Part shown: piece after piece, positions 1 to 7,985 of the stretch | How the letters are laid out: each line of letters opens with the position of its first letter | How positions within the stretch are numbered: the stretch's first letter is position 1 | NCBI RefSeq assembly: GCF_900143625.1 | Contig: NZ_FRFF01000002.1 | Location: 1 to 64,000 of the forward strand | Source: Nocardiopsis sp. JB363 | GTDB lineage: Bacteria > Actinomycetota > Actinomycetes > Streptosporangiales > Streptosporangiaceae | DNA length: 64,000 nt | Direction: 5' to 3' | The notes under the pieces: generated by a model | Databases searched by the model: none | What the model was told of the DNA's origin: nothing | Seen by the model: the letters and a program-made list of their open reading frames with translations, nothing else | Position numbers and translations under genes: made by a program

Positions 1-2
1 GA

Positions 3-77
3 GGAGCCGACTTCGTCGTCGTCGACAAATTCCGCGCCGCCGACGTCCCCAGACTCATTTGCTGTTCATCCCGCTGA
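3..77 (+). CDS. possible 3' end of a gene entering from the left
   Basis: The first 24 codons read in frame 3 are GC3-rich in the way the real genes of this window are (GCC, GAC, GTC, CGC) and then stop at TGA. They would encode a short tail beginning GADFVVVDKF. The last few codons (AGA, ATT, TGT, TCA) are less typical, and no family can be recognised from so short a piece. It may be the end of a gene whose body lies upstream, or chance. Confidence 0.3.
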   Translation, partial: GADFVVVDKFRAADVPRLICCSSR

Positions 78-646
78 ACAGGGTTTGACTCGACCGTCTC
101 GGTCACCGAGAACACCACCATTTTCGAACATGATTACCCATTGGAAAGAAGAGCGTCGAACGGAAGTCTCATCCACGATCCCGCCGACCCTCGACAACGA
201 GACCACACTGCCAGACCCCTCGCACTGAGAATGGGAATTCTTTTCTTTTCCCCAAAACAGCATAAACAAAAGGCTATACCCGACCCCCTGCCCATACATG
301 CAGACCCACCCACGAACAAACAGAACCCAGGAGTCACATTCCACCCCAAAAAGGAGATCAAGCCCCATAAATACGGGCGAAACCCTTCGCTCATTTTCCC
401 CGAAATCAGAGCTATGCCAGGATCACCTGAAATGTCTCTCCACCGAGGGTGACCACAGAATCCCTCTTACGGACAAACCAGAAGGTCCGGAACCGGGAAC
501 GCGAGGTGCCGTTCGACGACCGAACGGTGCGGGAGCACTCCTCGTCACCGCTTCCCCACGGACGAACGCCTGCCGACCTGAGCCGGGCCACGGACCGTTC
601 AGGGGTACGAGGTCTCCCGCGACCGACTCCAGCACGGGTCGCGGGC
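78..646. other. gene-free stretch of about 570 bases
   Basis: I see no supported gene here. The left half is markedly AT-richer than the surroundings (around 235-300) and its open frames lack both a ribosome binding site and GC3 bias. A short inverted repeat, CCGTTCG/CGAACGG at 509-527, could act as a weak terminator for the minus-strand operon that ends at 647, but its stem is only 7 bp. Confidence 0.5.
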
Positions 647-1588
647 TCAGGCCAAGTGGGTGAGGAGGTCGCGGAGCGCCTCGGGGCCGATGGGTTCGTG
701 ACCGGTCAGGGGTGACTCGACGGTGCCCTGCTCGGCGAAGCGGGCACGGACGTCCCCGATGACCTCGGGGTCGACGTCGGCGGGGACCTGGTTGACCACG
801 ACGGTGCCCAGGCGGAAACCGGTGTCGGCCAACTCCTTGGCGGCTCGGTCGGTCTCGGCCAGGACCATGCGGCGGGGCACCAGGACCAGGCGGACCTCGG
901 CGTCCTCTCGGAGCCGGGCCGCCGCGCGTTCGAGTTTGCGGCGACGGGCGTGCAGCTTCTCCAGGAGCGGGTCGTCGGTGTTCTCCTGCGTGCCGCCGAT
1001 GACGCCGACGGCGAAGCGGTCGGCGTCCACGGCGCGCTCGCGTTGACGGGCCAGTCCCCGCACCCAGGGGGTGAGCAGCTCCGGCAGGTGGAGCAGACGG
1101 AGCAGGTGACCGGTGGGGGCACTGTCCACCACCAGGCGATCCCAGCGGTCGGGGACCTCCTCCATGGCGTCCATGAGCAGGTCGGCCAAGGCGGACTCGG
1201 CCATTCCGGGACCGGCCGCGGCGTGTTCAAGGTGGCGGGACACGGCGGGCAGGATCTCGCGGGGCAGGGCTTGGGCGGCGTCGTCACCGATCTGCCGGAC
1301 CCGGCGACGCAGGGCGGCGTCGGCGTCCGGTTCGCGCACCCACAGGTTCTCGCCGACCGGGACGGGCGAGTCGCCGAGGGACATGGCGAGTACGTCGCCG
1401 AGCGAGTGCGCGGGGTCGGTGGACACGAGCAGGGTGCGCAGCCCCCGGTCGGCGAAGTGGAGTGCGTGGGCGGCGGCCATGGTGGTCTTGCCGACCCCGC
1501 CCTTGCCGCCGAAGAAGACGATGGAGGGCTCCTCGGGGCCCTTGGGGACCTTCTCCGCCCGCGCGGTTCGTCGGAACCTCAACAGCAC
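647..1588 (-). CDS. ArsA/Get3-type ATPase
   Basis: A cytoplasmic P-loop ATPase of the ArsA/Get3 (SIMIBI) class, here a single-domain protein of about 313 residues. The deviant Walker A motif GKGGVGKTT lies near the N-terminus and is followed by the family sequence STDPAHSLGD. A switch II region reads DSAPTGHLLRLL, where DTAPTGH is usual. I placed the start at the GTG overlapping the end of the upstream CC-tail gene. A TTG at 1582, preceded by GGGGG, is an alternative, and an ATG at 1633 would overlap that gene by 55 bases without a ribosome binding site. It is the last gene of a three-gene operon with cstA. Known relatives insert tail-anchored proteins or drive arsenite export. The lack of ars genes here argues against arsenic, and the link to a transporter suggests membrane-protein targeting or assembly (inference). 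Confidence 0.9.
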   Translation of the reverse strand: MLLRFRRTARAEKVPKGPEEPSIVFFGGKGGVGKTTMAAAHALHFADRGLRTLLVSTDPAHSLGDVLAMSLGDSPVPVGENLWVREPDADAALRRRVRQIGDDAAQALPREILPAVSRHLEHAAAGPGMAESALADLLMDAMEEVPDRWDRLVVDSAPTGHLLRLLHLPELLTPWVRGLARQRERAVDADRFAVGVIGGTQENTDDPLLEKLHARRRKLERAAARLREDAEVRLVLVPRRMVLAETDRAAKELADTGFRLGTVVVNQVPADVDPEVIGDVRARFAEQGTVESPLTGHEPIGPEALRDLLTHLA

Positions 1589-1860
1589 ACCCCCGGTCCG
1601 CCCAGGTCGTCCCGCCCCATGCGCTGGTGCCATTCGTGCAGGTCGGCCACCATGTAGGGGATCAGATCGAGGGTCTCATAGGACACGGGCCCCTCCACCC
1701 CCAGAGTCTCCAGGAGCAGAAGGGCCCGCAGCGTGTCGTGCTGGGTGCGCGCCTCCCGGCGCACCTCCTGTCGCCATTTGGCGGTGAAGACCTCCTCGTG
1801 GAAGGCCTCCAACCTCTTCCAGGCGTCGCGTGCGCGGGAGAGCGCACCCAGCGGGTTCAC
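1579..1860 (-). CDS. cory-CC-star protein (small CstA-associated protein)
   Basis: A 93-residue soluble, charged, probably helical protein that ends in two cysteines directly before the stop (GGPGVCC). That tail and the place beside cstA are the hallmarks of the actinobacterial cory-CC-star family. The enterobacterial partner of CstA/BtsT, the YbdD/YjiX family, is also small and also ends in Cys-Cys, so this protein looks like its functional counterpart, perhaps needed for pyruvate transport (inference). Translation starts at a GTG three bases after the cstA stop, and the gene overlaps the following ATPase gene. Tight spacing on both sides indicates a single transcript. Confidence 0.88.
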   Translation of the reverse strand: MNPLGALSRARDAWKRLEAFHEEVFTAKWRQEVRREARTQHDTLRALLLLETLGVEGPVSYETLDLIPYMVADLHEWHQRMGRDDLGGPGVCC

Positions 1861-1863
1861 GTC

Positions 1864-3657
1864 CTACTTCTCCTTCGGGTCGGAGGCCTCGGAGCCCTCG
1901 GTGGTCTCGGGCTCGACGGAATCGGTGGAATCAGTGGAATCGGTGGACTCGGCCTGTGGCAGGTTGCGCTCGGCGAAGGCCTTGCGCAGCGCGATGGTGG
2001 CCTCGACGACCAGCCAGATGGCCAGCGCGAAGATGATGAAGTCGAGCGGTGCCAACAGGAAACGGTCGATGACGTCGTCGGAGCGCACGAACGCGATCAG
2101 GTTGACGATCAATGCCCACGAGGTCATGACCAACAGGAAGACCAGTGGGATGAGGATCGCCAGCGGGTTGCGGCGACGCTTGGTGACCCACACCGCGATG
2201 ACGGCGAGCGCCAGTCCGGCGGTGAGCTGGTTGGTGGTGCCGAACAGCTGCCACAGGGTACCGAAGGCGAAGTCACCCGGGATGAGCGCCAGGCCCAGCG
2301 GGACGATCGTGGCGATCAGCGTCGCGACGGTGAGGTTGCGGGCCAGCGGGCGGAACCGGACGATCTCGGCGATCTCCTGGACGATGTAGCGCTGCAGGCG
2401 CACACCGGTGTCCATGGTGGTCGCGGCGAAGCTGACCACCACGACGACGGCGAAGATGACACCGATCTCCAGCGGGATGCCGAGGTTGTTGGCGAACTGT
2501 CCCACGCCCTCGACGAAGTTGCCGGTGGCGCCGGCGGAGGCCGAACCGAAGTCGCTGTACAGACCGTTCCAGTCGGCCAGCGGGGAGGTGGAGGCGGCGA
2601 CCACACCGGCGGTGCAGGCCAGGATGGAGCAGACCGCGAGAGTGCCCTCGCCCGCGGCGCCCATGTACCCGATCAACCGGGAGTCGGTCTCCTTGTCGAC
2701 CTGTTTGGCCGTCGTACCGGAGGCCACCAGGCTGTGGAAGCCGGAGATCGCGCCGCAGGCGATGGTGATGAACAGCAGCGGGAACCACGGTGGGGAGTCC
2801 GCCGGGATGTCGCTGTTGATCACCGGGGCGACGATGGTGTCCCAGCCGACGACGACACCGAGGAAGATGACCACGAAGGCCAGCAACATCTGGTGCAGGT
2901 TGATGTAGTCGCGCGGTTGCAGCAGCATCCACACCGGGATGCGGGAGGCGATGAAGGCGTAGACGAACAGCAGGATGATCCACACCGTGTTGGGGGTCAT
3001 CCCCATGGCTTCGGCGACACCGGTGATGTCGATCGGGAACATCACGCCGAGCGGGATGCACACGTACACCAACGCCAGCGCGATGATCGACGGGACCAGG
3101 GCGGCGGTGCGGCGCTTGTAGACGATCTGTCCGACGGCGATCGCGAGTGGGATCGTTACCAGCACCGGGAGGATGGCGGCTGGATAGCCCACGAAAAGGT
3201 TGGAGATCACCACGGCGAACACCGCGTTGACCATGGTCAGCAGGAAGAAGATGATCACCAGGAACAACGTTCGTGAACGCTTGCTGATGACGTCTCCGGC
3301 CAGGGTGCCGATGCTGCGCGCCTTGTGCCGGACGGACACCACGAGGGCGCCGAAGTCGTGCACACCGGCGGCGAACACGGTGCCGAGGAGGATCCACGCG
3401 AGCGCGGGTCCCCACCCCCAGAACACGGCGACGGCCGGACCGACGATGGGGGCGGCACCGGCCACCGAGATGAAGTGGTGGCTGAAGACGATGTGACGGT
3501 TGGTCGGCACGAAGTCGACGCCGTCCTTGTAAGTGTGCGCGGGGGTGACGAACCCCGGTTCCAGCGCGTACACCTTCTCAGCGAGGTATCGCGAGTAGTA
3601 GCGGTAGCCGAGTGCGAACACCGCCACGGACGCGAGTAGGACGAGGGCTGCGGGCAT
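1864..3657 (-). CDS. cstA: CstA-family carbon starvation / pyruvate transporter
   Basis: A 597-residue polytopic membrane protein of the CstA/BtsT family, which takes up pyruvate (and possibly peptides) with protons during carbon starvation. The family regions are visible: a first membrane span with the YRYYSRYL segment, the PTNRHIVFSHHF block around residues 51-62, GAAPIVGPA, a GVHDFGALV block and many further hydrophobic spans. The C-terminal tail is hydrophilic and carries a Ser-Thr-Asp repeat encoded by near-identical 9-base units, which looks like recent slippage growth. It is the first gene of the operon with the CC-tail protein and the ArsA-like ATPase. The 147 bases to the divergent next gene must hold its promoter. 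Confidence 0.95.
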   Translation of the reverse strand: MPAALVLLASVAVFALGYRYYSRYLAEKVYALEPGFVTPAHTYKDGVDFVPTNRHIVFSHHFISVAGAAPIVGPAVAVFWGWGPALAWILLGTVFAAGVHDFGALVVSVRHKARSIGTLAGDVISKRSRTLFLVIIFFLLTMVNAVFAVVISNLFVGYPAAILPVLVTIPLAIAVGQIVYKRRTAALVPSIIALALVYVCIPLGVMFPIDITGVAEAMGMTPNTVWIILLFVYAFIASRIPVWMLLQPRDYINLHQMLLAFVVIFLGVVVGWDTIVAPVINSDIPADSPPWFPLLFITIACGAISGFHSLVASGTTAKQVDKETDSRLIGYMGAAGEGTLAVCSILACTAGVVAASTSPLADWNGLYSDFGSASAGATGNFVEGVGQFANNLGIPLEIGVIFAVVVVVSFAATTMDTGVRLQRYIVQEIAEIVRFRPLARNLTVATLIATIVPLGLALIPGDFAFGTLWQLFGTTNQLTAGLALAVIAVWVTKRRRNPLAILIPLVFLLVMTSWALIVNLIAFVRSDDVIDRFLLAPLDFIIFALAIWLVVEATIALRKAFAERNLPQAESTDSTDSTDSVEPETTEGSEASDPKEK

Positions 3658-3804
3658 GGCCGTGGCCTACCTTCCGCATTCCGGGCCCGAGGCGCGGCGT
3701 GATCATCGACCCGGACCCGTCTCCCGGTGATCACGCCTGCTCGGACCATGGGTTAGGGTCACCAGAAATTAACATGCGACATTCCTCACTTATAAGGTCT
3801 GACC

Positions 3805-4620
3805 TTGACTGACCTGATCACGGTTTGGCAGCGATCCACCGTCGCGGAACTCAGCTGGATCTCCCCGTCCGGGCCCACGGGTATCCCGGTGGTCCCGTTG
3901 ACCCTGCGCGACCAGGTGTGCGTCGCTCTGCCCTACTCGATGGCCGACCTCGCCCTCACCCTCGGTGGTGGGCACGCCGCGTTCAGTGTGACCGACCAGG
4001 AGGCCGGCGGCCGGGTGGGGTTGGTGGGCCGTGGCCCCGTCGAGGTGCTCGAAGACCTGGGCGGACAGGAGTTCGCGGAGTCCCTGGTGGAGCAGGAAGC
4101 GCTCAAGCACCCTCCCACCCGGCTCCGCGCGGACAGCCTCATGGCCCGTCGGGAGAACTGGTGGTGGGTGCCGAGGATGATCGTGACGCTCACCTCCGTG
4201 GAGAGCGTCCATGAGCTCCATCCCCGCACCCGAGCCACGGACGCGCTCTTGGTCCGCGACCGCCACGGTCACCCGGAAATCGACGTGGTCACGGCCGACC
4301 AGTGGTCGGACCAATCAGGGTCGGATATCGAATTGTGGGCCCGCGGTGGAACGCTCCTGGCAGGGACCGACGAGCCGGTGTTCACCTTTTCCCACCAGTA
4401 CAGCCCCGACTTCGAACGTTGGGAACGCTGGTCCCGTTCGGGCCGACTCAGCGGTGAGTCCCTGTTGGTGGACCGGGCCGAGAGCACTCCCGTGGGTGGG
4501 GAGCCCTCCGGCCCGCTGCAGCCCTACGGTCTCTTGGAGCGCTACGGCAACCACCGGTCCCTTGCCCGGGCCTGCCGTCGCGGCATCGCCGAGGCCGAGC
4601 GACGACGTCCGACCGACTGA
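3805..4620 (+). CDS. hypothetical protein with PPOX-like split-barrel N-terminal domain
   Basis: A 271-residue soluble protein. Residues 10-125 alternate short beta strands (AELSWISPSG, GIPVVPLTL, DQVCVALPY, AAFSVTDQ) in the way of pyridoxamine 5'-phosphate oxidase-like flavin-binding split barrels, ending in a Trp-rich WWWVPRMIVTL strand. The rest has no recognised domain. The start is TTG, chosen because AAGG lies seven bases upstream. It stands alone, divergent from cstA and convergent with the hydrolase gene. FMN binding is inference from the fold pattern. The last 39 bases of the gene are duplicated just after its stop (see the repeat entry). Confidence 0.82.
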   Translation: MTDLITVWQRSTVAELSWISPSGPTGIPVVPLTLRDQVCVALPYSMADLALTLGGGHAAFSVTDQEAGGRVGLVGRGPVEVLEDLGGQEFAESLVEQEALKHPPTRLRADSLMARRENWWWVPRMIVTLTSVESVHELHPRTRATDALLVRDRHGHPEIDVVTADQWSDQSGSDIELWARGGTLLAGTDEPVFTFSHQYSPDFERWERWSRSGRLSGESLLVDRAESTPVGGEPSGPLQPYGLLERYGNHRSLARACRRGIAEAERRRPTD

Positions 4621-4678
4621 CCGCCGCTCGCCCACGGACCCCGGGCCTGCCGTCGCGGTATCGCCGAGGCCGAGCGAC
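4565..4678 (+). repeat. two-copy direct repeat at the 3' end of the split-barrel gene
   Basis: A 39-base segment (4565-4603) recurs at 4640-4678 with one mismatch, offset by exactly 75 bases. The sequence after the second copy also matches that after the first once a roughly 12-base deletion is allowed, so this looks like a tandem duplication of a 75-base unit. The first copy codes for the final residues of the upstream protein, while the second lies beyond the stop. Confidence 0.85.
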
Positions 4679-4775
4679 TGACCCCCGCCCGACCACAGAC
4701 CCGGCCCCGCCCCGCCCCACCCCGCCTCGCCTCGACTCCACGCGGAAGAGGGCGCGTCCTCGCCGTTCCAGGGGC

Positions 4776-6263
4776 TTAGGGGGTCAACAGTCCCCAGGTC
4801 ACCGCCCAGGGGAGCAGGGCGACCGCGCCCACCGACAGCAGACCCAGCCGGACCCGGTCGGCCCCGCCCAGGGGAACCGGTCGGTTCCTCCAGGTCAGGA
4901 GCAGCACCGCCGTGGCGCCCAGTGCGGCCAGCGCGCCCACCTGCAACCCCAACCAAGGTAGTGGTCGGCCGAGAACCACCGGGCCCGCCTCGATGCCGGC
5001 GGTCATCATGATCCATCCCAGATAGGACACGGTCAGGGGTGGCAGCAGCAGCCCAAGGACGGACAACGTGCCTCGGGCCCCGGCCGCCGGCAACCGGCTC
5101 CGGCGCCCACGTGCCCGGCCGATCAGGCCGAGCCCGAGGTAGGCGGAGAAGCAGACCAGGGTGCCGCCGCCGGCCGCGACCAGGAACCACAGCACTCCAG
5201 GGCCCGCCGGTGGCTGTTGGAGGCTCTCCAGGTCCTGAGCGGGCGGCGCGTCCGACCCGCCTCCCGGGTCACCGGCGGCCAGTCCGCGCACCCAACCGGT
5301 GACCGTGTCCACGTACTCCGGTGCCAGGCCCTCGAACAGGGAATCCAGATCGGTGTCGGCCTCGACGAAGCCGTCCGCGCTCGGTTCCATCCCGTGGCCG
5401 ACCCCCGGAACCACTCGGAGGGTGTGGTGGGGGTGCCCGCTCCCTTCCAGGGTGTCCCTGTACAGCTCCAGGGTCTGTCTGGGTGGGGTACTGCGGTCGT
5501 GTTCGGCGATCACCCCCAGGAAGGGTTGTTCGAGCCGGGCCAGGTCGGGCAGGGGGTCGTGGCCGGCCAGGCGGAAGGCGTCGGCGCCCACCACGTGGCG
5601 GGTCAGTCGCCCGCCCAGGTCGTCGAGCAGGCGGTCGGACACCCCCGCGTGGCGCAGCTGGACCTGGTTCATCCAGATCTGTGTGCGGTCCGGTGGCAGC
5701 GCACTGGGCGCCGCCGCCACCACGAAGTCCACCTCCGCCGATCGGACCCCCGCCTCGATGACGGTCCAGCCGCCCTCGCTGTGGCCGTGCACCCCCACCA
5801 GGTCGGAACGGACGTCGGGCCGTTCCCGGAGCAACCTGACCCCGGCGACGGCGTCGTCGGCGAGGTCGGGCAGTGAGGCCTCGGACAGGCCGTATCCGTC
5901 GGCCTCCCCCCTCTTGTCGTAGACCAGGGCGACCACGCCGGCCGCCGCGAAGGCCTCGGCCACCGGCAGGTACGTCTCCATGGGCACGCCCTCGCCGGAG
6001 CCGGCGACGAGCACCACTCCGGGGTGTTCGTCCTCCGTGCCCTCCGGGGCGAGCACGGCCCCGCGCACGGTGCGCTCCCCCGCCGTGAACTCCACTTCCT
6101 CCTTGCTCACCCCTGACGTCCCGCTCTCACGCTCCTCCCGTGGCGGAGCACCGGAATCGTCGGGGGCGGATCGGGCCGGGAGCGCCAGGAACACACCCAG
6201 GAGCAGTAGCGGAAGGGGAAGCAGCGCCTTCAGGAGCACCGCTCGCTTTCGGGGGGCGGACAT
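4776..6263 (-). CDS. exported alpha/beta hydrolase with C-terminal membrane domain
   Basis: About 495 residues from the chosen start. A hydrophobic segment near residues 12-30 is a signal peptide or anchor. An alpha/beta-hydrolase domain follows, with the nucleophile elbow GHSEGG, an oxyanion region VAGSGEG and a C-terminal catalytic His in GVGHGM. After a low-complexity linker come about four hydrophobic helices. The closest known pattern is the dienelactone hydrolase/acyl-peptidase-like esterase group, and the substrate is unknown. The ATG at 6263 is preferred over one 75 bases upstream because GAGAGGTGA sits five bases ahead of it. It is divergent from a winged-helix regulator, and the space between holds an array of TGTGCACA sites, so it is probably that regulator's target. 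Confidence 0.87.
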   Translation of the reverse strand: MSAPRKRAVLLKALLPLPLLLLGVFLALPARSAPDDSGAPPREERESGTSGVSKEEVEFTAGERTVRGAVLAPEGTEDEHPGVVLVAGSGEGVPMETYLPVAEAFAAAGVVALVYDKRGEADGYGLSEASLPDLADDAVAGVRLLRERPDVRSDLVGVHGHSEGGWTVIEAGVRSAEVDFVVAAAPSALPPDRTQIWMNQVQLRHAGVSDRLLDDLGGRLTRHVVGADAFRLAGHDPLPDLARLEQPFLGVIAEHDRSTPPRQTLELYRDTLEGSGHPHHTLRVVPGVGHGMEPSADGFVEADTDLDSLFEGLAPEYVDTVTGWVRGLAAGDPGGGSDAPPAQDLESLQQPPAGPGVLWFLVAAGGGTLVCFSAYLGLGLIGRARGRRSRLPAAGARGTLSVLGLLLPPLTVSYLGWIMMTAGIEAGPVVLGRPLPWLGLQVGALAALGATAVLLLTWRNRPVPLGGADRVRLGLLSVGAVALLPWAVTWGLLTP

Positions 6264-6317
6264 CGGGTCACCTCTCTCGGTTCGGATATCGAGCATGGCT
6301 CTCCGCACACAAGAACC

Positions 6318-6396
6318 TGTGCACAAAAGACTGTGCACACTTCATTGTGCACACCCCACACTTCCGGTCAAGGGCTTGCACAGAAACCTGTGCACA
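6318..6396. promoter_or_regulatory. phased TGTGCACA operator array
   Basis: The perfect 8-base palindrome TGTGCACA occurs at 6318, 6332 and 6346, exactly 14 bases apart, and again at 6389. An imperfect copy (CTTGCACA) begins at 6375, again 14 bases before the last. The array lies between the divergent hydrolase and winged-helix regulator genes and so can control both. Binding by the adjacent regulator is inference from position. Confidence 0.75.
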
Positions 6397-6411
6397 ACTA
6401 CGTTGAGCCCC

Positions 6412-7023
6412 ATGAGCCCAGCCCCGGAGCCCAGGACGATCGACGACCCGTCGGTCCTGAAATCACTCGCCCACCCCCGCCGGCAGCGCATCCTCGCCCG
6501 GTTGAGCGAGCACGGCGCCGCGACCTCTGCCTCCCTGGCCCGCGAGCTCGGGCTGAACACCGGCGCCACCAGCTATCACCTGCGGGAACTGGCCCGGAAC
6601 GGGCTGGTGGAGGAGACCGAACCGCCCGAGGGTTCACACGGCCGGGAGCGCTGGTGGCGCACACCCCGGCACGACCTGCGCTTCCCCCCGCGCAGCGCCC
6701 AGGAGGAGGCCTTCCGGCAGGCGCTGGACGAGTACGCCCGGGCCGCGTTCACCCGTGACTTCGAGGACTTCAACAGCGCCCTGGAGGCCACCGCCGAGGA
6801 CGAAACCTGGGGGGACGCGTTCCCCTTCTCCAGTGGAAGCATCCAGGTGACACCGGAGGAGCTGTCCGGCTTCTTCGAGGAGTACATCGGCCTGCTCAAG
6901 CGCTACCAACGCGCCCCGGAGGAGACGCCCGAAGGCGCCCGCACCGTCGTCACCCGGTTCTTGGCCTTCCCCACCACACCGGACAGCGCTTCGGAACCGG
7001 AAGACCCTCACGAGCGGACCTGA
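6412..7023 (+). CDS. ArsR-type winged-helix transcriptional regulator
   Basis: A 203-residue regulator. Residues 10-85 form a winged helix-turn-helix of the ArsR/HTH_20 type: LAHPRRQRILARL, then the recognition region LARELGLNTGATSYHLRELARNGLV and a wing with GRERWWR. The C-terminal 120 residues are acidic and helical, as in effector-binding or dimerisation parts of this group. No metal-binding cysteines are seen, so a metal sensor is unlikely. The ATG at 6412 starts directly at the domain. Upstream lies the TGTGCACA array shared with the divergent hydrolase gene, which suggests autoregulation and control of the hydrolase. Confidence 0.88.
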   Translation: MSPAPEPRTIDDPSVLKSLAHPRRQRILARLSEHGAATSASLARELGLNTGATSYHLRELARNGLVEETEPPEGSHGRERWWRTPRHDLRFPPRSAQEEAFRQALDEYARAAFTRDFEDFNSALEATAEDETWGDAFPFSSGSIQVTPEELSGFFEEYIGLLKRYQRAPEETPEGARTVVTRFLAFPTTPDSASEPEDPHERT

Positions 7024-7039
7024 GCACCGCCCCGGCAGA

Positions 7040-7329
7040 CCCCGCTTCTCCTGCCCCCAGGCGTCCCTTCCCCGCAAGCGTCACTTCTCCATGGCGGTCA
7101 CCTGCCCGCAGGCATCCCTCCCCCATGGACCTCGCTTCCCCGCAAGCCGCCCTTCTCCAAGGGCGTCGCCCGCCCGCAGGTATCCCTCCCCCATGGACCT
7201 CGCTTCCCCGCAAGCCGCGCTTCTCCATGGGCGACGCTTCCCCGGCGGGCCTCGCTTGTCCGTAGACATCCCTTCCCGCGGGCGTTGCTTCCCCCGCGGA
7301 CATTCCTTCCCCGCGAGCGTCGCTTCCCC
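7040..7329. repeat. 17-bp tandem repeat array
   Basis: About seventeen head-to-tail units fill the space between two convergent genes. Most are exactly 17 bases, with plus-strand units such as GCAAGCCGCGCTTCTCC, ATGGACCTCGCTTCCCC and GCGAGCGTCGCTTCCCC. Their 3' half (CTTCCCC) is most constant. Unit starts at 7074, 7091, 7108, 7125, 7142, 7159, 7176, 7193, 7210 and 7227 keep the register. A higher-order period of four units (68 bases) is seen, with 7108-7175 nearly identical to 7176-7243. Because 17 is not a multiple of three the array is unlikely to be selected as protein. Confidence 0.92.
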
Positions 7330-7331
7330 GG

Positions 7332-7985
7332 TCAGCGGTCGAGGTAGGCGAGGACTGCCAGCACCCTTCGGTGGCCGTCGATCCGGGGGTCCAGGTCCAG
7401 CTTGGTGAAGATCGACCCGATGTGCTTGCTCACCGCCGCGTCCGACACCACCAGCAGGCGTGCGATGGCCGCGTTGGACTCGCCCCGCGCCATGAGGGAG
7501 AGCACCTCACGCTCCCGGGGCGCCAACCGCTTCAGCGGACTGGAACGGGCCGCCAGCATCACCCGGACCACCTCCCGGTCCAGAACCGTGCCGCCCGAAG
7601 CGACCTTGACGACCGCCTCCGCGAACTCCGTGACGTCACCGATCCGCTCCTTGAGCAGGTAGCCCACCCCACCCGGGGCGTCGATCTCCAGCAGGTCCGA
7701 CGCGTAGGCGGGCTGCACGTACTGGCTGAGCACGATGATCCCCAGCCCAGGGCGCTCGCGGCGGATCCGCACCGCTGCCAGCAACCCTTCGTCCGCGTAC
7801 TCCGGAGGCATGCGCACGTCCGTGACCACCAAGTCCGGATCGTGTGCGCGCACCGCGTCCTCCAACGCGTCGGCGTCGCCGACGGCGGCGACCACCCGAT
7901 GCCCGAACCTGCCCACCACCCCCGCCACGCCCTCGCGGAGCAGGATCGAGTCGTCCGCGACCACGACGTCCAGTGCGCGCGTCAT
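7332..7985 (-). CDS. NarL/FixJ-type response regulator
   Basis: A 217-residue two-component response regulator. The receiver domain (about 1-120) has the acidic pair VVADDS, the phosphoacceptor Asp in LVVTDVRMPP, and a Lys in the GYLLKERIGD region. The LuxR-type helix-turn-helix follows at about 150-210 (LAPREREVLSLMARGESNAAIARLL, then KHIGSIFTKL). The ATG overlaps the stop of the upstream sensor kinase in an ATGA arrangement, so the two are translationally coupled. The ABC transporter divergent from the kinase gene is a plausible target, as such kinase/regulator/FtsX groups are common in actinomycetes. Confidence 0.94.
   Translation of the reverse strand: MTRALDVVVADDSILLREGVAGVVGRFGHRVVAAVGDADALEDAVRAHDPDLVVTDVRMPPEYADEGLLAAVRIRRERPGLGIIVLSQYVQPAYASDLLEIDAPGGVGYLLKERIGDVTEFAEAVVKVASGGTVLDREVVRVMLAARSSPLKRLAPREREVLSLMARGESNAAIARLLVVSDAAVSKHIGSIFTKLDLDPRIDGHRRVLAVLAYLDR

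Noticed and set aside
1462-3276. A 604-codon frame on the plus strand opposite cstA
   Set aside because: Its product is a low-complexity Arg/Asp/Gly-rich chain, as produced by antisense reading of a high-GC gene. The cstA frame on the other strand has clear family motifs.
6301-6400. The TGTGCACA sites as a CRISPR array
   Set aside because: Repeats are 8 bases at 14-base steps, far too short and close for a CRISPR array, and no cas gene is present.
6950-7303. A 117-residue repetitive protein on the minus strand in the 17-bp array
   Set aside because: The repeat unit is not a multiple of three, no ribosome binding site precedes it, and the product is only a translation of the DNA repeat.
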